In this document: piece by piece, positions 16,554 through 25,291 of the stretch
Layout of the letters: the number at the start of each line of letters is the position of its first letter
How positions within the stretch are numbered: the first letter of the stretch is position 1
From: Streptomyces sp. ADI95-17
Lineage (GTDB): Bacteria > Actinomycetota > Actinomycetes > Streptomycetales > Streptomycetaceae
Assembly (NCBI RefSeq): GCF_003846175.1
Contig: NZ_ML123047.1
Coordinates: 173,525 to 237,524, forward strand
DNA length: 64,000 nucleotides
Direction: 5' to 3'
Notes under the pieces: generated by a model
Seen by the model: the letters and a program-made list of their open reading frames with translations, nothing else
What the model was told of the DNA's origin: nothing
The model's database searches: none
Translations under genes and position numbers: made by a program

Positions 16554-17927
16554 TCACGCTGTGTGCTCGTCCGCGACCGAGAGCGCCGCGTCGAGGGCCG
16601 CGAGGCCCTCCTTGGCCTCGGCCTCGGTGATGTTGCAGGCGGGGACTGCGTGTGTGCGGTTCATGTTGATGAAGGGCCACAGGCCGTTCTTCTTGGCCGC
16701 GGCACCGAAGGCCGCCATCGGCGCGTTGGCCTCGCCCGCCGCGTTGTACGGGACCAGCGGCTCGCGGGTCTCCTTGTTGCGGACCAGGTCCAGCGCCCAG
16801 AACGCGCCGAGGCCGCGGACCTCGCCGACCGACGGGTGGCGCTCGGCGAGCTCGCGCAGGCCGGGGCCGAGGACCGTCTCACCGATGTGCGCGGCGTTCT
16901 CGATGACCTTCTCGTCCTCCATCACATGGATGGTGGCGACGGCGGCGGCGCAGGCCAGCGGGTGACCGGAGTACGTGAGTCCGCCCGGGTAGGCGCGGGT
17001 CTCGAAGGTCGCGGCGATCTCGGCGGAGATCGCGACACCGCCGAGCGGCACGTAACCGGAGTTGACGCCCTTGGCGAAGGTCATCAGGTCCGGCACCACG
17101 TCGAAGTGGTCGGCGGCGAACCACTTGCCGGTGCGGCCGAAGCCGGCCATGACCTCGTCGAGGATGAAGACGATGCCGTACCGGTCGCAGATCTCGCGGA
17201 CGCCCGCGAGGTAGCCGGGCGGCGGCATCATGATGCCCGCGGTGCCGGGGATGGTCTCCAGGATGATCGCGGCGATCGTGCCGGGGCCCTCGAAGGCGAG
17301 GGTGTCCTCCAGGTGCTGGAGTGCGCGGGCGCACTCCTCGGCCTCGGTCTCCGCGTGGAACGGCGAGCGGTAGAGGAACGGCGCCCAGAAGCGGACGACG
17401 CCCGCCGAGCCGTTGTCGGACGGCCAGCGGCGCGGGTCACCGGTCAGGTTGATCGCGGTGGAGGTGGCGCCGTGGTACGAGCGGTAGGCGGAGAGCACCT
17501 TCGTACGGCCGGTGTGCAGCCGGGCCATCCGGACGGCGTTCTCGACGGCCTCGGCCCCGCCGTTGGTGAAGAAGATCTTGTCCAGGTCGCCGGGGGTGCG
17601 CTCGGCGATGAGGCGTGCGGCCTCGGAGCGCGCCTCGATCGCGAACGCGGGGGCGAAGGTGGCGAGTTTGCCGGCCTGCTCCTGGATCGCGGCGACGACG
17701 GTGGGGTGCTGGTAGCCGATGTTGGTGTAGACGAGGCCGCTGGTGAAGTCCAGGTAGCGGTTGCCGTCGTAGTCCCAGAAGTACGCCCCCTCGGCGCCGG
17801 CGACGGCGAGCGGGTCGATCAGGCCCTGGGCGGACCAGGAGTGGAACACGTGCGCGCGGTCGGCGGCCTTCACGGCCGCGCCGGCAGCGGGGTCGACATG
17901 CGGGGCATGCGGGGCATGAGGGGTCAT
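16554..17927 (-). CDS. Class III PLP-dependent aminotransferase
   Basis: The protein is 457 aa. The family features are present: FTNGGAEAVENAVRMARLHT (cofactor phosphate loop), SYHGATSTAINLTGD, the Asp motif FILDEVMAGFGRTGKWFA, and the PLP-binding Lys in LMTFAKGVNSGYVPLG. Members transfer amino groups from omega-amino acids, GABA or taurine to pyruvate or oxoglutarate. The His/Pro/Ala repeats just after the start (PHAPHAPH) are unusual but inconsequential. It is divergent from the Ser/Thr kinase and upstream of a GntR regulator. Confidence 0.9.
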   Translation of the reverse strand: MTPHAPHAPHVDPAAGAAVKAADRAHVFHSWSAQGLIDPLAVAGAEGAYFWDYDGNRYLDFTSGLVYTNIGYQHPTVVAAIQEQAGKLATFAPAFAIEARSEAARLIAERTPGDLDKIFFTNGGAEAVENAVRMARLHTGRTKVLSAYRSYHGATSTAINLTGDPRRWPSDNGSAGVVRFWAPFLYRSPFHAETEAEECARALQHLEDTLAFEGPGTIAAIILETIPGTAGIMMPPPGYLAGVREICDRYGIVFILDEVMAGFGRTGKWFAADHFDVVPDLMTFAKGVNSGYVPLGGVAISAEIAATFETRAYPGGLTYSGHPLACAAAVATIHVMEDEKVIENAAHIGETVLGPGLRELAERHPSVGEVRGLGAFWALDLVRNKETREPLVPYNAAGEANAPMAAFGAAAKKNGLWPFINMNRTHAVPACNITEAEAKEGLAALDAALSVADEHTA

Positions 17928-18187
17928 GCGGCGAGCGTAGGTCGTGCCGGGAGCCGCCCGACATGGCCACCTTGTATGGCATGGGGCCCTTCGCTGGGCA
18001 GGGTGTCGGGTTCCCGGCATACGGGGGCAGGCCCGGCCAAAGCCCGGGGCGGGGCGCCGGGCGGCTTCCGCGCGATACCGGCCGAAGCCCGCAACCGGCC
18101 CCGCCACGTGCTGCGTGGATCCCTATGATCGAGCGAGCCACGCCAGGCATCGCTCAGTTCGAACCCCGGGGAAGGACGTTCAGCGCC

Positions 18188-20038
18188 ATGCAGAGCCTGA
18201 CGCCACAGGATCCGCGTGCCATCGGCGCGTACCGGCTGCTGGGCCGTGTCGGCGCCGGCGGCATGGGCCAGGTCTATCTGGCCCGGTCCGACCGCGGCCG
18301 CACCGTAGCGATCAAGCTGGTACGGGGCGAACTCGCCGAGCAGCAGGAGTTCCGCGACCGCTTCCGCCACGAGGTACGGGCCGCCCGCCAGGTCGGGTCC
18401 GCCTGGACCGCCCCCGTGCTGGACGCCGACACCGAGGCCGCCGTGCCCTGGGTCGCCACCGGTTACGTCGCCGGGCCCTCCCTGCAGGCCACCGTCACCG
18501 GCCCGCGCACCCCCGTGGGGGTGGCCTCCGGAGCGTACGGTCCCCTCCCCGAGCGTTCGGTCCACATCCTGGGCTCCGGTCTCACCCACGCCCTCCAGGC
18601 GATCCACTCCGCCGGGCTCGTCCACCGCGACCTCAAGCCCTCCAACATCCTGCTGACGATCGACGGGCCGCGCGTCATCGACTTCGGCATCGCGCGGGCG
18701 CTGCACACGGTCTCCGACGGCGGCGTCACCCGCACCGGGGCCCTGGTCGGTTCGCCCGGCTTCATGTCGCCCGAGCAGGTGCGGGGCGAGCGGGTGACCC
18801 CGGCGTGCGACGTGTTCTGTCTCGGCTCGGTACTGGCGTACGCCTCGACCGGCCGGCTTCCGTTCGGGACGTCCGACAGCGGTGCGCACGCGCAGATGTT
18901 CCGGATCGCGCAGGAGGACCCGGACCTGACCGGTGTCCCCGTGGGCCTCGTCGAGTTGATCAGCGACTGCCTGCGGAAGGACCCGGCCGCCCGCCCGACG
19001 ACGGACGAGCTCCTGGAGCGCCTGGCCGACAGCGACACGGCGGAACCCTGGCTCCCCGGCGCCCTCATAGCCCAACTCGGCCGCCACGCGGTCGAGTTGC
19101 TGGACTCCGAGGACCCGGAGGACCCGGAGGACTACCCGATCGCCCCGGCGCAGACGGCGCAGACGGCGCCCGTACCGGACCCGACTCCCCCGGCGCCCAC
19201 GACGGCCGCCACGACCGCCGCACCCCCCACGGCCGCGCCCACCCACGTGCCCGCACCGGCACCCGGCTACGGCTACCCGCCCCACCCCGACCAGGGCTTC
19301 GGCGCCCAGCAGCCCCCAGCCCCCGCCGCCTACGGCTACCCGCAGCAGCCGTACCAGCCGCAGCAACACCAGCACCAGCAACCGGGATTCGGCCCCACGC
19401 CCCCGTACGGCCCGGCCTACCCCACCGCCCCGCAGCAGCCCGGCGCCGAACCGGCCCGCCGCCGACGAGGCTCCACCATCGCGCTGGTCGTCGTCGCCGT
19501 GCTCGTGGCCATAGGCGCGGGCGGATCCGTCTACGCACTCATGAACGGCAAGACGCCGGGCTCCACACCGGGCCCCACCGGCTCCCCGTCCACCAAGGAC
19601 AACTCGACGGACTCCCCCACGACCGACGACCCGTCCTCGCCGGACCCCTCCTCCACCGAGGACAAGCAGAACGGCGACGGCCCCGTCCCGTCCGGCTACC
19701 TCGGCACCTGGTCGGGCTCCATCGAGAACGCGTCCGGTCGCTCCACCCGGAAGCTCGTCATCCAGCAGGGCACGGTCGGCCAGAGCGTCCTCACCCTCAC
19801 CGCCGACGGCCCGCTCGACACCGGCGGCTCGTACCACTGTGTCTTCCAGGCCGATCTGACCGCGGAGCCGTCCTCGGGCGGCCCCATGGAGATCGGCCCC
19901 TCCACGGTCACGGTCGGCGAGCCCATGACGTCCTGCACCGCGGGCGGGGCCACCACGCTGACCCTGCTCCCGGACGGTTCGCTGCGCCGCACGAACAACG
20001 ACAGCGGCGATCAGCTCACGTACACGAAGGTCGACTGA
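18188..20038 (+). CDS. Membrane-anchored Ser/Thr protein kinase (Hanks type)
   Basis: The protein is 616 aa. The kinase domain (about residues 15-270) has the Gly loop GRVGAGGMGQVYLAR, VAIKLV Lys, catalytic loop HRDLKPSNILL, DFGIA, and the activation segment GSPGFMSPEQVRGE. A Pro/Gln/Tyr-rich linker of about 110 residues follows, then one membrane helix (TIALVVVAVLVAIGAGGSVY) and an extracellular domain of about 150 residues with a Thr/Ser/Asp/Pro stalk and a beta-rich fold with two Cys. There are no PASTA repeats, so it probably senses something other than muropeptides. AAGGAC precedes the ATG. Its 3' end overlaps the convergent gene by 23 bp. Confidence 0.93.
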   Translation: MQSLTPQDPRAIGAYRLLGRVGAGGMGQVYLARSDRGRTVAIKLVRGELAEQQEFRDRFRHEVRAARQVGSAWTAPVLDADTEAAVPWVATGYVAGPSLQATVTGPRTPVGVASGAYGPLPERSVHILGSGLTHALQAIHSAGLVHRDLKPSNILLTIDGPRVIDFGIARALHTVSDGGVTRTGALVGSPGFMSPEQVRGERVTPACDVFCLGSVLAYASTGRLPFGTSDSGAHAQMFRIAQEDPDLTGVPVGLVELISDCLRKDPAARPTTDELLERLADSDTAEPWLPGALIAQLGRHAVELLDSEDPEDPEDYPIAPAQTAQTAPVPDPTPPAPTTAATTAAPPTAAPTHVPAPAPGYGYPPHPDQGFGAQQPPAPAAYGYPQQPYQPQQHQHQQPGFGPTPPYGPAYPTAPQQPGAEPARRRRGSTIALVVVAVLVAIGAGGSVYALMNGKTPGSTPGPTGSPSTKDNSTDSPTTDDPSSPDPSSTEDKQNGDGPVPSGYLGTWSGSIENASGRSTRKLVIQQGTVGQSVLTLTADGPLDTGGSYHCVFQADLTAEPSSGGPMEIGPSTVTVGEPMTSCTAGGATTLTLLPDGSLRRTNNDSGDQLTYTKVD

Positions 20039-20456
20039 TCACGCGCGACCAGCCCAGCAGGGCGGTCGCGGCGTGCAGCAGCAGAAGCGTGTGGACGAAC
20101 CGGCCCGGCGTCGTGGGCGGGAAGTGCCAGGCCAGCGGCCAGGTCCGGCCGCTCAGCGCGGGGATCGGTACGTAACTGATCCGGCCCGCCGCCGCATTGA
20201 GCGGCGTCGCTCCCGCCGGCCACGGTCTGCCCTCCGTGCTCCCGTCCGGGACGAGGAAGTACACCGCCCGCCGCCCGTTCGCCTCCGCGACGACGGGGCC
20301 GGGCTCGCCACCCGCGATCGCCTCCATCAGCAGGGCCAGCCGACGCCCTTCTTCTCCGTCCACGCGTACGGCGTCGAATTGCACGCCCACTTTGCGCAGT
20401 TGAAATCCGGAGTACGGAATCCACTCAAGGTTCAGTTCACTTTTCGGCGCATTCAC
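20016..20456 (-). CDS. Hypothetical protein divergent from XRE/DUF397 pair
   Basis: The protein is 146 aa, starting at a GTG (VNAPKSELNLEWIPYSGFQL). It is mostly a small alpha/beta domain (VDGEEGRRLALLMEAIAGG, RRAVYFLVPDG) followed by a hydrophobic stretch (FVHTLLLLHAATALLGW). I do not recognise the family. It is divergently arranged with the XRE gene (155 bp apart), which in comparable Streptomyces loci suggests functional linkage, but this is inference. Its last 23 bp overlap the kinase gene on the other strand. Confidence 0.6.
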   Translation of the reverse strand: MNAPKSELNLEWIPYSGFQLRKVGVQFDAVRVDGEEGRRLALLMEAIAGGEPGPVVAEANGRRAVYFLVPDGSTEGRPWPAGATPLNAAAGRISYVPIPALSGRTWPLAWHFPPTTPGRFVHTLLLLHAATALLGWSRVISRPSCT

Positions 20457-20542
20457 AGGACCAGTCTGACCCTTGTTGGTTACCGTTTTACGTGACTGAC
20501 GAGGGGCGTCGCATACCCGTTGACCTGCGTGAACTGCCCTGA

Positions 20543-20593
20543 AACTCAGTCGAGTTCGGCGGGTCCGGGTAGTGACCGGTTGAGACCGGTTGA
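20543..20593. promoter_or_regulatory. Operator-like repeats upstream of XRE gene
   Basis: AACTC-AGTC-GAGTT (20543-20556) is a short dyad. The 10-mer GACCGGTTGA is repeated head-to-tail at 20574-20583 and 20584-20593, exactly one helical turn apart, 17 bp before the XRE start. They may be the site of XRE autoregulation. Confidence 0.45.
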
Positions 20594-20610
20594 GTCGAAA
20601 AGGGATCGCA

Positions 20611-21447
20611 ATGGCGCGAGCGGAGAACAAGGAAATGGCGAGTCCGACGGCCCGGTTGGTGGCCGAGGTGGCACGCACGATGCGCGGCAGTCGCGGGTGG
20701 ACCCAGGAACAGTTGGGGGAAGAAATCGGCTACTCGGCGGCAGCAGTGAGCGCGATGGAAACATGCGCGCAACCTGCCAGTGACGACATGCTGGCGGCGC
20801 TGGAGCGGGTGCTCGGTGACAGCTCCCGCGTCTTCGAGGCGGCGCGGAAGTACATCCGGATGGAGAAGTATCCGGATGAGTTCAAGGCCTATGTGCCTCT
20901 GGAGCAGGCGGCAGTAAGAATCGAGCTGTACGCAATGGACTTCGTCCACGGGCTCTTCCAGACTGAGGCATACGCTCGGGCGCTCATCGGCGGAGGGTAC
21001 CCCCCGCTCCCCGATGCACGAGTGACCGAACTCGTGGAAGCGCGAATGGCTCGCCAGGCCCTCTTTGATCGGGATCCGACGGCACTCATCCAGCTGGTAC
21101 TGGAGGAGTCGGTGCTCACCCGGGTGTTCGGTGACAAGCAGATCATGCGCGAGCAGATGCGACACCTCGCCAAATGTGCCCGGCGTCGCAATGTCACGCT
21201 TCAGGTGCTGCCTTCGGACCCCGGCCCAGGCGGCGAATATGCCGGAGGACACGGCAGCTTGAACGTATTGGAGACCCCGGACCACCAGCACCTCGCCTAC
21301 GTGGAGGTACAGGAGGAGAGCTGGCTACTCAGCGACCCGGCAAAGGTGAGCAGGTACGCCCAGCGCTGTGCGAAGATCCGGGCACAGGCCCTGAGTACTC
21401 GTGAATCGCTGAATTACATCGAGCGGTTGGCAGGAGATCAGCAATGA
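20611..21447 (+). CDS. XRE-family regulator with DUF5753 domain
   Basis: The protein is 278 aa. The N-terminal helix-turn-helix is RGWTQEQLGEEIGYSAAAVS, followed by the DUF5753 region (FVHGLFQTEAYARALI, EARMARQALFDRD, LVLEESVLTRVFGDKQIM, LQVLPSDPGPGGEYAG). Such proteins work with a partner encoded by the next gene; well-studied examples in Streptomyces are the WhiJ-type loci and the Scr1/Scr2 pair, which influence development and antibiotic production. AAAAGGGA lies before the ATG at 20611. The stop overlaps the DUF397 start by 4 bp. Confidence 0.92.
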   Translation: MARAENKEMASPTARLVAEVARTMRGSRGWTQEQLGEEIGYSAAAVSAMETCAQPASDDMLAALERVLGDSSRVFEAARKYIRMEKYPDEFKAYVPLEQAAVRIELYAMDFVHGLFQTEAYARALIGGGYPPLPDARVTELVEARMARQALFDRDPTALIQLVLEESVLTRVFGDKQIMREQMRHLAKCARRRNVTLQVLPSDPGPGGEYAGGHGSLNVLETPDHQHLAYVEVQEESWLLSDPAKVSRYAQRCAKIRAQALSTRESLNYIERLAGDQQ

Positions 21448-21680
21448 GCAGCACACCCCGTTGGTTCAAGTCCAGCTACAGCGACAGTGGCGGCGGCAAC
21501 TGCATCGAAGTGGCCTTCGACTGGCACAAGTCCTCGTACAGCGCGGCCAACGGCGGCGACTGCATCGAGGTGGCCACCTGCCCCCACTCCGTTCACATCC
21601 GGGACTCCAAGATGCCCGAAGGCCCCACCTTCGCGGTCGCCCCCGATGCCTGGACGACGTTCCTCACCTGGGCGGACTGA
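21444..21680 (+). CDS. DUF397 protein with internal duplication
   Basis: The protein is 78 aa. The DUF397 hallmark appears twice: residues 6-24 (WFKSSYSDSGGGNCIEVAF) and 27-45 (WHKSSYSAANGGDCIEVAT). It is then completed once by the usual C-terminal part (VHIRDSKMPEGPTFAVAPDA). Typical members of about 60 aa carry one copy. The two DNA segments are also alike, so the duplication looks recent. It is translationally coupled to the XRE gene. Either a tandem interface or a relic of unequal crossing-over could explain it. Confidence 0.92.
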   Translation: MSSTPRWFKSSYSDSGGGNCIEVAFDWHKSSYSAANGGDCIEVATCPHSVHIRDSKMPEGPTFAVAPDAWTTFLTWAD

Positions 21681-21689
21681 CGTTTCGCC

Positions 21690-21717
21690 GGGCCGGGGAG
21701 GCTTCCTGCCCCGGCCC
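21690..21717. terminator. Terminator of the XRE-DUF397 operon
   Basis: Arms 21690-21698 and 21709-21717 pair perfectly (GGGCCGGGG/CCCCGGCCC), with three more AGG/CCT pairs above a one-base bulge. It lies 10 bp after the DUF397 stop. Confidence 0.8.
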
Positions 21718-21823
21718 CGCAAATGTGTAGGACCTGTGGACGCCATGACATACCCTGCGTTCGTGGGCCGCACCCCTCTCATCTCGGGTGCCAGGGCCCT
21801 CTCTTACCGTGGGGGTAAACCTT

Positions 21824-23815
21824 TTGCGTACGCGCAGAATCTCGGCCGCGACCTCGCTCGCGGTCCTCTTCAGCTCAGTGGTTCTGGTCGGCGGGGCGGC
21901 GAATCCGGCCGCCGCCGACTCCAGCAAGGTCCTTCCCGCCGCGTCGGTCGGCGACATCGTCGCGGACGGTGTGCACAAGCGGGTCTTCATCAGTGACCCG
22001 ACCGGCGGCAAGGTGCTCGTCACCGACTACAACGGCGCGGTCGTCGGCACCATCGCGTCCCTGCCGGGTGTGACCGGCCTCGAACTCTCCGCCGACTCCG
22101 GCACGCTGTACGCCGCCGTGCCGGGCGTCGACGCGATCGTCACCATCGACACGGCCGGGCTCAAGGAGTCCGCCCGGTACGCGACCGGCGAGGGCACCGA
22201 CCCGAAGCACCCGGCGCTGGCGGGCGGCAAGCTCTGGTTCGGGTACGGGGCGGCGGGCGAGGGCAACATCGGATCGCTCGACCTGTCCGGCGCCGAGCCG
22301 GTCGTCACCCTGGACCAGGACCAGGACCGCACCTGGTTCTCCGCGCCGACCCTGGCGTCCGCGCCCGGCGCACCGGGCACGCTGGCCGCCGGCATCGAGA
22401 CGCAGAGCCCCGCGGAACTCGCGGTGTACGACGTCGCCTCGGGGACGGCCACCCGGACCGCGCACGCCTCCGTCGACGGCGGCAACATGCGCGACCTGGC
22501 GCTGAGCCCGGACGGCAAGCAGATCGTGGTGGCCAGCGCGGCCCCGCACCTGCACCAGGCGTACAACACGGCGGACCTCTCGCGGGGGGCCGCGTACCCG
22601 TCCACCTCGTACCCCAACGCGATCGACATCGCCCCGAACGGCACGGTCGCCGCGGGATCGTCCGCCTGGTACGACCCGGACGTCTACGTCTACAAGCCCG
22701 GCAGCACCACCAAGGCCGTCCGGACGTACGAGTTCCCCAACACCGGGAACAGCAGCGGCGCGGACACCCTGATGGACGCGGGGCTGGCCTGGGCGCCGGA
22801 CACCAGCAGGTTGTTCGCGGTCACCGCGAACAGCCTGGGCGTCCGTTCGCTGCGGGTGCTCACCGACGCCGTGAAGTCCGCGAGCACCGTCACGGTCAAC
22901 GCCCCGGCGAAGTCGGCGCTCAACAAGAAGATGACCGTCACGGGGCGGGTGAAGTCCGAGGGCGCGTTCCCGGCGGGCGCGAAGGCCACGATCACGCGCA
23001 CCGACATCGAGTCGCCCAAGGGCAAGGCGCTTCCCGCGGTGGCGCTGAAGTCGGACGGCAGCTTCTCCTTCGCCGACACCCCGACCGCCGGCGGCCAGGT
23101 CACGTACAAGGTGTCGTACGCGGGCGACGCGACCCACTCCGCGGCCTCCGGCTCCGACAAGGTCGCCGTGCCCCGGACCGTCACCTCGCTGACCGTGAAC
23201 CACAACAAGGCGCTGTACTCGTACGGCACCGACGTGACGTTCACGGCCCACCTCGGCAAGACGTACAAGAACCGCACCGTCGAGCTGTGGGTGGACCCGT
23301 TCGGCTCGGACAAGCCGAACAAGCTGGTGAAGACCGGCAAGGTCGACTCCAAGGGCAACCTGTCGACCAAGGTCGACATGGCCCGGGATACCACCGTCAC
23401 CGCGGTCTTCAAGGGCGACGGCCGGTACACCTCGAAGAAGGTCACGTCGACCGCGTACGCCAAGGTGAAGGTCTCGACCTCCATCTCGAAGCAGTACAGG
23501 ACGGCGAAGATCGGCAAGACGTCGTACCGGTACTTCCACAAGAAGACCGACCCGGTCTTCACGACGTCGATGACGTACTACAAGAACCGCTCGCACAAGC
23601 TGTCCCTGGAGCTGTACTACCAGGGCAAGTGGTACGACGCGGGCTCGCAGTACTTCAAGCTCGGCACCAGCGGGAAGTCCATCGTGACGCTGCAGGGCAC
23701 CCACGACACGGGCTACCGGATGCGCGTCCGTGCCTCGTACGTCAACGGCACCTCGGGCGACACGGTGAACTCGACCACGCACGGCGCCTGGCAGTACTTC
23801 ATCTTCACGAAGTAA
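21824..23815 (+). CDS. Secreted beta-propeller protein with Ig-like domains
   Basis: The protein is 663 aa from a TTG at 21824, which has GGGGG seven to eight bases upstream and gives a good signal peptide (RTRRISAATSLAVLFSSVVL to NPAAA-DSS). A GTG at 21809 would lengthen the n-region. Residues 40-340 form YncE-like propeller blades (VHKRVFISDPTGGKVLVTD, LELSADSGTLYAAVPG, LALSPDGKQIVVAS). Two Ig-like domains follow (VTVNAPAKSALNKKMTVTGR and VTSLTVNHNKALYSYGTDVT), then a Lys/Tyr-rich C-terminal domain. It is an extracellular, presumably adhesive or carbohydrate/wall-binding protein of unknown target. Confidence 0.82.
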   Translation: MRTRRISAATSLAVLFSSVVLVGGAANPAAADSSKVLPAASVGDIVADGVHKRVFISDPTGGKVLVTDYNGAVVGTIASLPGVTGLELSADSGTLYAAVPGVDAIVTIDTAGLKESARYATGEGTDPKHPALAGGKLWFGYGAAGEGNIGSLDLSGAEPVVTLDQDQDRTWFSAPTLASAPGAPGTLAAGIETQSPAELAVYDVASGTATRTAHASVDGGNMRDLALSPDGKQIVVASAAPHLHQAYNTADLSRGAAYPSTSYPNAIDIAPNGTVAAGSSAWYDPDVYVYKPGSTTKAVRTYEFPNTGNSSGADTLMDAGLAWAPDTSRLFAVTANSLGVRSLRVLTDAVKSASTVTVNAPAKSALNKKMTVTGRVKSEGAFPAGAKATITRTDIESPKGKALPAVALKSDGSFSFADTPTAGGQVTYKVSYAGDATHSAASGSDKVAVPRTVTSLTVNHNKALYSYGTDVTFTAHLGKTYKNRTVELWVDPFGSDKPNKLVKTGKVDSKGNLSTKVDMARDTTVTAVFKGDGRYTSKKVTSTAYAKVKVSTSISKQYRTAKIGKTSYRYFHKKTDPVFTTSMTYYKNRSHKLSLELYYQGKWYDAGSQYFKLGTSGKSIVTLQGTHDTGYRMRVRASYVNGTSGDTVNSTTHGAWQYFIFTK

Positions 23816-23842
23816 CCGCCCGGCGCCCCTGCCCCGCCCGCG

Positions 23843-24970
23843 CTACACCAGCGGCTTCGCCGACATCAGAAGGTGCTGGTGAGCGGGGCGGCCGCCGTCC
23901 GGCTGCGCGTCCCCGGCAGCCGGACGGCCGGTCACCATCGCCCGCTGCCCCGGTCCCATCAGCTCGAACCGGATCACGGGGGCGTCGAACGAGCCCAGCG
24001 CGTCCATCAGATACGCGGGGTTGAAGGCGACCGTCAGGTCCGCGGCGCCCTCCAGCACGGCGGGCAGGCGCTGGGAGGCGACGTCGTCCTCGTAGCCCGC
24101 CTGGAGCAGCACCGAGCCCTCGGAGAAGGCGAGTTGGAGCGGACTGCCGCCCTCCGCGACGACGGCCACCCGCTTGACGGCCTCGACCAGGGGCGCCCGG
24201 TCCGTCTCGGCGGTGACCGCGCCGGTCATCGTGAACAGCTTGTCGTGGCGCGGCAGCCGGCCGTCGAGCAGCCGCACCGTCGTACGCGTCCCGGCCTGCT
24301 CGAAACCGGCCGAACCGCCGTCCAGGGCCAGGCTGACCATGCCGCCCCGGCCGAAGGAGCGGGCGATCTCGGTGAGTCTGCGGGCGGAGACCACGACATC
24401 GGCCGAGACACCGTCCCGGCCAGGCTTCCAGGAGAGCGTGCGCACCGCGAAGCGGTAGCGGTCCGTGGCGGCGAGCGTCATCCGGTCGCCGTCCAGCGCC
24501 AGCCGGATGCCGGTCAGCGTCGGCAGCGTGTCGTCCCGGCCCGCCGCCACCGTCACATGGGCGACGGCCGCCGCGAACTCCTCCGCGTCCACCGCGCCGA
24601 GCACCTCCGGCAGCGACGGCAGGGACGGGTAGTCGTCGAACGGCAGCACCGAGAGGCCGAACCGGGCACCGTCACTCGCCAGCGAGAACCGCGAGCCCTC
24701 GACCGCGCACTCCACCACCTTCTCGGGCAGCACCTTGCAGACGTCGAGCAGCCGGCGGCCCATGACCAGCACCTTCCCGGCCCGTACGGTCTCCGCCGCC
24801 ACCTCGATGTGGGCGGACGCCTCGTAGTCCAGCCCCGAGATGCTCAGCCGGCCGTCGGCCGCCTCCAGCAGCAGCCCGCCCAGCACGGGAACGGGCGAGC
24901 GCGTGGGCAGCACCCGGGCGGCCCAGGCCACGGCATCGGTCAGTGCGCTGCGCTCAATGCGGAATTCCAT
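23843..24970 (-). CDS. DNA polymerase III beta-clamp paralogue
   Basis: The protein is 375 aa, full length for a sliding clamp. All three clamp domains are visible: EFRIERSALTDAVAWAARVL, VMGRRLLDVCKVLPEKVVEC, then FAAAVAHVTVAAGRDDTLPT with LTGIRLALDGDRMTLAATDR, and the last domain with AFNPAYLMDALGSFDAPVI. The C-terminus (HLLMSAKPLV) replaces the usual MPMRL-type tail beside the protein-binding cleft. The main dnaN sits beside dnaA at oriC; no dnaA is here, so this is a second copy. It may serve repair polymerases or be redundant. It is divergent from the PucR gene. Confidence 0.9.
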   Translation of the reverse strand: MEFRIERSALTDAVAWAARVLPTRSPVPVLGGLLLEAADGRLSISGLDYEASAHIEVAAETVRAGKVLVMGRRLLDVCKVLPEKVVECAVEGSRFSLASDGARFGLSVLPFDDYPSLPSLPEVLGAVDAEEFAAAVAHVTVAAGRDDTLPTLTGIRLALDGDRMTLAATDRYRFAVRTLSWKPGRDGVSADVVVSARRLTEIARSFGRGGMVSLALDGGSAGFEQAGTRTTVRLLDGRLPRHDKLFTMTGAVTAETDRAPLVEAVKRVAVVAEGGSPLQLAFSEGSVLLQAGYEDDVASQRLPAVLEGAADLTVAFNPAYLMDALGSFDAPVIRFELMGPGQRAMVTGRPAAGDAQPDGGRPAHQHLLMSAKPLV

Positions 24971-25291
24971 GGCGGCGGCCTCTCCCGGTCGACTCCGATC
25001 GCGGACGCGATCGCGAGCCGACACTAGGGGCCGCCACTGACAACGGAAGAAGTTGAACGGTTGCGGCCGACGCGACAGCGGCCACCCCCGTGAGCCGCTG
25101 CTGTCGCCCCCGTACCCCTCCCCCGAGGGTGCCGCAACCGTGTTCGGACTCTAGGTCTTCGGGTACGTACCCGAAAGCTTCAATTCGCACTGTGTGGACC
25201 GTCGTGGGTATCAGTCCGCACAATCAAACCGGTAGCCTTGATTCCGGTTTTTTGGCAGGCGATTCCGGTTTTCGGCAGGAGTGGAGGACTT
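24971..25291. other. Divergent regulatory region dnaN paralogue / pucR-like
   Basis: This 321-bp gap is less GC-rich than its surroundings around 25140-25260. An imperfect dyad lies at 25072-25107 (GCGACAGCGG against CCGCTGCTGTCGC), and a hairpin plus direct repeat lie next to the PucR start. No gene is visible. Confidence 0.5.
25226..25279 (+). promoter_or_regulatory. Hairpin with T-run and 20-bp direct repeat before PucR gene
   Basis: AAACCGG (25226-25232) pairs with CCGGTTT (25244-25250), followed by TTT, which resembles an intrinsic terminator. The right arm is also part of a direct repeat: GATTCCGGTTTT...GGCAGG at 25240-25259 and 25261-25279, 21 bp apart. The region starts 66 bp before the start codon. 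It may be an attenuator or a two-turn operator. Confidence 0.5.
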
